A stretch of 64,000 nt of DNA, taken from positions 3,348,001 through 3,412,000 of the forward strand of contig NC_014666.1 of assembly GCF_000166135.1 (NCBI RefSeq), read 5' to 3'. Below are positions 59,978-64,000 of this stretch, piece after piece (the first letter of the stretch is position 1; every line of letters begins with the position of its first letter). A program made the position numbers and the translations under genes. The notes beneath the pieces were generated by a model, which had not been told where the DNA came from, made no database searches, and saw only the letters and a program-made list of their open reading frames with translations. The DNA comes from Pseudofrankia inefficax (GTDB taxonomy: Bacteria > Actinomycetota > Actinomycetes > Frankiales > Frankiaceae).

Positions 59978-60862
59978 ATGACGACACCGGGACGGCGGCC
60001 GTCGGTCGGTGTCCATCCGACGGCCACCGACCTGTCGATGCCCGTGCTGGAGCTGGCCCGCGCGACCGAGGCGCGCGGGCTGGAGTCGATCTACTTCCCC
60101 GAGCACACCCATGTGCCGCTGGACAGCCTCGACATCACCGCCAACTGGCGGATGTCGGAGCGTTACCAGCGCTCGCTCGACCCGTTCGTCTGCTCGTCCT
60201 TCGTGGCGGCGACGACCTCACTCGAGGTGGGCTCGGCGATCTCCCTGGTCGCCCAGCACGACGCGATCGCGTTGGCGAAGGAGATCGCCACGATCGACCA
60301 CCTCTGCGGCGGCCGGGTCGTGGTGGGTGTCGGGTTCGGCTACAACCGGCAGGAGGCGGCCAACCACGGGGTGTCGTTCGGCGACCGGGCCGCGGTGGTG
60401 GAGGAGACCGTGCGGCTCATGCGGTCGCTGTGGACCGAGGACGAGGCGTCGTTCGACGGCCGTTTCCGGCGCCTCACCCCGTCGTGGTCGTGGCCGAAGC
60501 CCGTCCGGCCCGGCGGACCGCCGGTTCTGCTCGGCGGCCGTGCCACGGAACGGACCTTCGAACGCGTCGCGAGCTGGGCCGACGGCTGGATTCCGATGGG
60601 CCAGACGCCGGCCCGCGATCCAGGGCTCGGCCCCCACCTCGACGGCCTGCGTGGCGCCTGGGACAAGGCGGGCCGCGCGGCCGAGCCGCAGGTGCTGTGT
60701 TTCTTCCCCCCCGGGTCGGCCGACGAGATGACCCGGGAGCTGGAGCTCGGCGCGCGGCTGGGCATCCAGCGGATGCAGGTGCTGCTGGAGGACCGCACCA
60801 CCGACGAGGTGCTGCCCGTGCTGGATGACCTGGCGACGGCGGTCGGACGTCTCGGCTCGTGA
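59978..60862 (+). CDS. LLM-class F420-dependent oxidoreductase (TIGR03619-like)
   Basis: 294 residues. Luciferase-like text: VHPTATDLSMPVLELARATE, GLESIYFPEHTHVPLDSLDI, HDAIALAKEIATIDHLCGGR, VVVGVGFGYNRQE, and PVLLGGRATERTFERVASWA. Likely F420H2-dependent reductase or F420-dependent dehydrogenase. Third gene of the last operon; resembles the 29696 protein in family but not in detail. Substrate unknown. Confidence 0.88.
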   Translation: MTTPGRRPSVGVHPTATDLSMPVLELARATEARGLESIYFPEHTHVPLDSLDITANWRMSERYQRSLDPFVCSSFVAATTSLEVGSAISLVAQHDAIALAKEIATIDHLCGGRVVVGVGFGYNRQEAANHGVSFGDRAAVVEETVRLMRSLWTEDEASFDGRFRRLTPSWSWPKPVRPGGPPVLLGGRATERTFERVASWADGWIPMGQTPARDPGLGPHLDGLRGAWDKAGRAAEPQVLCFFPPGSADEMTRELELGARLGIQRMQVLLEDRTTDEVLPVLDDLATAVGRLGS

Positions 60863-60913
60863 GGCTCGAACAGGTGGCGGCGACCGGCCGCCGGAACGGA
60901 TGGAGGCGGCCAG

Positions 60914-61912
60914 GTGCCGGTAGTTCCGATTGACGAGCAGGACCTTCAGCGGCGCGCGTCGGCCGCGGTCGCCGCCGCGGTGCCGGGCGGCGTGCTCGGC
61001 CCGCTCACCCGGCTGCAGGGCGGGACGTCGAGCATCACCTACTGGGCGGAGCTCTCGGTCGGATCCGCGCCGGCCTCGAAGGTCGTGGCCAAGGTGGCGC
61101 CGGCGGGCCTCGCCCCGACGAAGAACCGCGACGTCCTGCGCCAGGCGCGGCTGCAGCAGGCCCTGCGGGACACGGGCGTGCCGTGCCCCGCGGTGGTCGC
61201 CGAGCACGAGGGCACCCCACCGGAGATCCCGCCGTTCTACGTCATGAGCTTCGAGGACGGCGACTGCGTCGAGCCGAACTCGCTGCCCGAGGACGAGTCG
61301 TTGCCGCCCGGCGAGGTCCGCGCCCGCGAGCTGGACGCCGCCCGGGTCCTCGGCCTGCTGCACGCGCTCGACCCGGTCGCGGTGGGCCTGGGCGACGAGC
61401 CGACGGTCACGCCGGAACAGGAGCTGACCCGGTGGACCAGTTCCCTGGCCGCGTGCGACGAGGACTTCCGCCCGGGCTACGAGGAGGTGCGTGACCGGCT
61501 GGAGGCGGCGATCCCGGCCCGGAGCGAGTCCAGCCTGATCCACGGCGACTTCCGGCTCGGGAACACGCTGTCGAAGGGCACCGGGGTCGTGTCCGTCATC
61601 GACTGGGAGATCTGGGCCCGCTCGGACCCCAGGGTCGACCTGGCCTGGTTCCTGATGATGTGCAACCCGGACCCCGAGCTCGGGCGCCGGACCAGCGCCG
61701 GCATGCCGAGCGACAAGGAGCTGCTCGACGTCTACCAGGAGTCACGCGGCGCCACGGTCGAGCACATGCACTGGTTCGACGCCCTCGTCCGCTACAAGCA
61801 GGCGGCGATCTCGGCGCTGATCAACCGTAACGCCCGCCGGCGCGGCGCCCCGCCGCCGTTCACCGGAACCCCCGCCCTCCTGCGGTCGGCGAGCAAGCTG
61901 CTGAGCGGGTGA
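60914..61912 (+). CDS. APH-family phosphotransferase (aminoglycoside kinase-like)
   Basis: 332 residues from the GTG at 60914. Kinase-like fold: glycine-rich GGTSSITYWAEL, Brenner motif HGDFRLGN (His210, Asp212, Asn217) and the metal-binding Asp230 in VIDWEIW, followed by DPRVDLAWFLM. Catalytic residues are complete, so it should phosphorylate a small molecule with ATP. Such kinases are often linked to acyl-CoA dehydrogenases of the ACAD10/11 type, where 4-hydroxyacyl-CoAs are phosphorylated and then eliminated; that role is plausible here. Its stop overlaps the SDR start. Confidence 0.9.
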   Translation: MPVVPIDEQDLQRRASAAVAAAVPGGVLGPLTRLQGGTSSITYWAELSVGSAPASKVVAKVAPAGLAPTKNRDVLRQARLQQALRDTGVPCPAVVAEHEGTPPEIPPFYVMSFEDGDCVEPNSLPEDESLPPGEVRARELDAARVLGLLHALDPVAVGLGDEPTVTPEQELTRWTSSLAACDEDFRPGYEEVRDRLEAAIPARSESSLIHGDFRLGNTLSKGTGVVSVIDWEIWARSDPRVDLAWFLMMCNPDPELGRRTSAGMPSDKELLDVYQESRGATVEHMHWFDALVRYKQAAISALINRNARRRGAPPPFTGTPALLRSASKLLSG

Positions 61913-62793
61913 CGGGCATGGACCTTCGTGGCAAGGTCGCGATCGTGACCGGCGCGAGTCGCGGCGTCGGGGCGGCACTCGCCGTGGCGCTCGCGCGGGA
62001 GGGCTGCTCGGTGGTCTGCGCGGCGCGATCGACGGCCGGAGCGCCGCAACGGACCCCGGGGACGCTCGACGACACGGTCGACCGGGCGAACGAGGCCGGG
62101 CGCGGCGCGGGCGCGGTGGCGGTCGCGGTGCCGACGAACCTGGCGGTCCAGGACGAGGTCGTCGCCATGGTCGCGACCACCGTCGAACGGTTCGGCGGCG
62201 TGGACATCCTGGTCAACAACGCTGCCATCACCTTCGCCGGTGACCTGAACCAGCCGCTGAACCGGCACGACCTGACCATGGAGATCAACTATCGGGCGCC
62301 GTACCTCGCGATCCGGGAGGCCCGGGTGTCGATGGCGGCGCGCGGCGGCGGCTCGATCATCAACGTCTCCTCGTTCGCGGCGCTCCAGCCGCTGCCGAAC
62401 ATGCTCGCCTACGGCACGTCGAAGATCGCCCTTGAGCACCTGACGATGGACGCGGCGCGCGAGCTCTACCCGCAGGGCATCGCGGTCAACTGCTTCCGGA
62501 TCGACGTGCCGGTGGCCTCGGAGGGGTTCGTCGCGAACACCCCGGGCGCGGACCGGACCGGCTGGAAGGGCTCGGACGTGCCGGTCGAGGGCATGCTGTG
62601 GATGTTGCGGCAGCCGGTCGCCTACACGGGCCGGCGGGAGAGCATGTACCACCTGGGTCTGCGCGAGGGCCTCATGGGCATGGACGGCTATCAGCTGCCC
62701 AGCGGGACGGTGCCCCGGACGGAGCTGTTCGACGGGCTGTGGGAGTCCTCGGCGCCCCCGGTCGTGCGCGAGCCGGCCCAGGCGCACGGGTGA
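61909..62793 (+). CDS. SDR-family oxidoreductase
   Basis: 294 residues from the GTG at 61909 (GTGA overlap); the ATG at 61918 is an alternative. TGASRGVG near 14-21; full NNAA loop; active block NVSSFAALQPLPNMLAYGTS then K. The C-terminal part is longer than usual and has LGLREGLMGMDGYQLPSG, resembling SDRs of the hydroxysteroid-like type in mycobacteria. Co-transcribed with the kinase. Substrate unknown. Confidence 0.92.
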   Translation: MTGMDLRGKVAIVTGASRGVGAALAVALAREGCSVVCAARSTAGAPQRTPGTLDDTVDRANEAGRGAGAVAVAVPTNLAVQDEVVAMVATTVERFGGVDILVNNAAITFAGDLNQPLNRHDLTMEINYRAPYLAIREARVSMAARGGGSIINVSSFAALQPLPNMLAYGTSKIALEHLTMDAARELYPQGIAVNCFRIDVPVASEGFVANTPGADRTGWKGSDVPVEGMLWMLRQPVAYTGRRESMYHLGLREGLMGMDGYQLPSGTVPRTELFDGLWESSAPPVVREPAQAHG

Positions 62794-62835
62794 CGGCTCG
62801 ACGTCTCCGCTGACCTGCTGATCGGGAGGAATCGC

Positions 62836-63819
62836 GTGCGGCTGGGCCTGTACGTCGACATGAGGAACCCGCCGCGCTGGGAGCGGTCGTGGGACCGGCA
62901 CTACGGCCGGTGGCTGGAGCGGCTGGAGGAGGCCGAGCGTCTCGGCGCGCCGTCGGTCTGGTTGACCGAGCATCACTTCTTCGATGACGGCTACCTGCCG
63001 CAGTGCTGGATCTACGCGGCGGCGATCGCGGCCCGCACCTCGCGGCTGCGGATCGGCTCGGCGGTGTCGTTGCTGCCGTTGCACAGCCCGCTGGAGTTCG
63101 CCGAGCAGATCGCGCTGGCGGACGTCATCAGCGGTGGCCGGATCGAGCCGGGCTTCGGCGTCGGCTACCGCAAGCCCGAGTACGTCGCGTTCGGCGGCGA
63201 CTTCAAGCGGCGCTACCTGGAGTTCGAGGACCGGATCGGCGCGCTGCGGGCGCTGTGGGGCGAGGTCCCCGGCGCCGAGCGGACCGTCACCCCGGCGCCG
63301 ATCCAGCGCCCGGTGCCGATGTGGGGCGGGTTCGGCGGCCCGCGCGGGGCCGGGCTCGCCGGCCGTCTCGGCCTCGGGCTGCAGTCGCTGGACCGGGCGC
63401 TGCTGGAGCCGTACCTGGCCGGGCTTCGCGCGGGTGGGCATGACGAGTCGTCCGCGCGGATGGGCCACACCGTGCAGTTCTTCCTGTCGGACGACCCGGA
63501 GAAGGCCTGGTCGCGGATCAGCGACCACGTGTCCTATCGCTGGCTGTCGTACAACCGCTACATGTACGAGGGCACCCGGCGGGAGGCGGCCCCGCCCGCC
63601 TACTTCGACCCGGACAGCATCCGGGACGAGGTGCTGATCGGGACGCCCGACCAGGTCGCCGCCGCGATCCGGGCCCGGGTCGCCGGGCTGCCGGTGACCG
63701 ACGTCTTCTTCTGGGCCGACTTCCCCGGCCTGCCCGACGAGCTCATCGACCGCCACATCGAGCTCAGCCTCACCGAACTCGCGCCGCGTCTGGCCGCCGA
63801 CGACGGCTCGTCTGCCTGA
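62836..63819 (+). CDS. LLM-class flavin/F420-dependent oxidoreductase
   Basis: 327 residues from the GTG at 62836 (GGGAGGA upstream). Text: LTEHHFFDDGYLPQCWIYAA, IAARTSRLRIGSAVSLLPLH, VISGGRIEPGFGVGYRKPEY. The HH(F)..DGYLP phrase is shared with the 36524 protein, so these two form a subfamily distinct from the other three LLM proteins. Last gene of the final operon, followed by a perfect 18-bp hairpin. Likely FMN- or F420-dependent redox step. Confidence 0.88.
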   Translation: MRLGLYVDMRNPPRWERSWDRHYGRWLERLEEAERLGAPSVWLTEHHFFDDGYLPQCWIYAAAIAARTSRLRIGSAVSLLPLHSPLEFAEQIALADVISGGRIEPGFGVGYRKPEYVAFGGDFKRRYLEFEDRIGALRALWGEVPGAERTVTPAPIQRPVPMWGGFGGPRGAGLAGRLGLGLQSLDRALLEPYLAGLRAGGHDESSARMGHTVQFFLSDDPEKAWSRISDHVSYRWLSYNRYMYEGTRREAAPPAYFDPDSIRDEVLIGTPDQVAAAIRARVAGLPVTDVFFWADFPGLPDELIDRHIELSLTELAPRLAADDGSSA

Positions 63820-63844
63820 CGCCCGGATAAGCCAGGCGGCCCCG

Positions 63845-63890
63845 CGCCAGCCGGTGGTGCGTGAGCTGCCCGACGCACCACCGGCTGGCG
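63845..63890. terminator. Terminator hairpin, 18-bp perfect stem
   Basis: CGCCAGCCGGTGGTGCGT (63845-63862) / ACGCACCACCGGCTGGCG (63873-63890), 10-base loop. It lies between convergent stops at 63819 and 63908. Very stable; no U-run. Serves both directions. Confidence 0.88.
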
Positions 63891-63907
63891 AGAAGGCCGG
63901 TATTCCG

Positions 63908-64000
63908 CTACCGCGGTTCGCTGTGGGTGGTGACGGCCTCGACGGTCGGAAGGCGGCTGTCGTCGGCCGAGGTCGGGACCAGCCGCCGGATGGCCTCCGG
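63908..64000 (-). CDS. C-terminal end of a gene entering from the right
   Basis: 30 codons on the minus strand ending in TAG at 63908: begins PEAIRRLVPTSADDSRLPTV and ends EAVTTHSEPR. Codon use is normal, and the hairpin just beyond its stop marks it as a real gene end. Too short for a family call. Confidence 0.6.
   Translation of the reverse strand, partial: PEAIRRLVPTSADDSRLPTVEAVTTHSEPR

Noticed and set aside
1-64000. tRNA, rRNA, riboswitch, IS element or phage genes
   Set aside because: Scanned for T-loop words, transposase or integrase motifs and long terminal repeats; none could be supported.

Overview
High-GC actinobacterial DNA. F420-type luciferase-like oxidoreductases, a mycothiol-type formaldehyde dehydrogenase next to its metallo-hydrolase, a mycofactocin-type SDR remnant, many GTG starts and ATGA/GTGA overlaps all point this way. 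The protein flavour suggests a Frankia/Pseudofrankia-type genome; that is inference, since no rRNA or tRNA is present to settle it. Almost the whole window is a catabolic island for CoA-linked breakdown of an unknown acid or cyclic substrate. It holds five amidohydrolase-2 proteins, nine intact SDRs, four CaiB/BaiF proteins (one a tandem fusion), four acyl-CoA dehydrogenases, two true thiolases, three thiolase-like proteins without the nucleophilic Cys, five luciferase-like oxidoreductases and two crotonases. There is no acyl-CoA ligase, no oxygenase, no transposase, no CRISPR array and no tRNA.

Layout. 1-5.4 kb: a cut-off TetR gene, an SDR, a lipoprotein, stretches of gene remnants (mycofactocin-type SDR piece, broken kinase-like gene) and a MerR/B12-type regulator. 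5.4-9.1 kb: polyprenyl synthase (with the MerR gene) divergent from an ABC solute-binding lipoprotein and a DUF7064-like protein. 9.5-17.7 kb: a tightly coupled seven-gene operon (54-aa leaderless ORF, MaoC-type hydratase, CaiB-CaiB fusion, TesB thioesterase, thiolase, two acyl-CoA dehydrogenases). 18-23.1 kb: membrane diguanylate cyclase, 97-aa protein, TetR, and the mycothiol formaldehyde dehydrogenase/MBL hydrolase pair. 23.9-29.6 kb: amidohydrolase, thiolase-like protein, LLM and two SDRs. 29.7-37.6 kb: a divergent TetR-controlled region with a racemase-like CaiB and LLM on one side and a full beta-oxidation set (thiolase, acyl-CoA dehydrogenase, 3-hydroxyacyl-CoA dehydrogenase, enoyl-CoA hydratase) plus LLM on the other, ending in a truncated SDR. 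37.6-41.3 kb (minus): SDR, solute-binding lipoprotein, DHA2 exporter. 41.6-50.5 kb: crotonase, epimerase, SnoaL-like protein, amidohydrolase, CaiB, DUF35, thiolase-like aldolase candidate, acyl-CoA dehydrogenase, SDR. 50.6-56.8 kb: SDRs, SnoaL-like protein, amidohydrolase, CaiB, thiolase-like protein. 57.4-63.8 kb: two amidohydrolases, LLM, APH-type kinase, SDR, LLM, then a strong hairpin and the tail of a convergent gene.

How they work together. The gene classes read as import (solute-binding proteins), CoA transfer by CaiB proteins, reduction or oxidation by SDR/LLM/acyl-CoA dehydrogenases, hydration, C-C cleavage by thiolases and aldolase-like proteins, and hydrolysis or decarboxylation by amidohydrolases. 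One gene combination (amidohydrolase + Cys-less thiolase-like protein, with CaiB and SDR paralogues) occurs three times. That repeated, unassigned module is the best candidate for an undescribed pathway.
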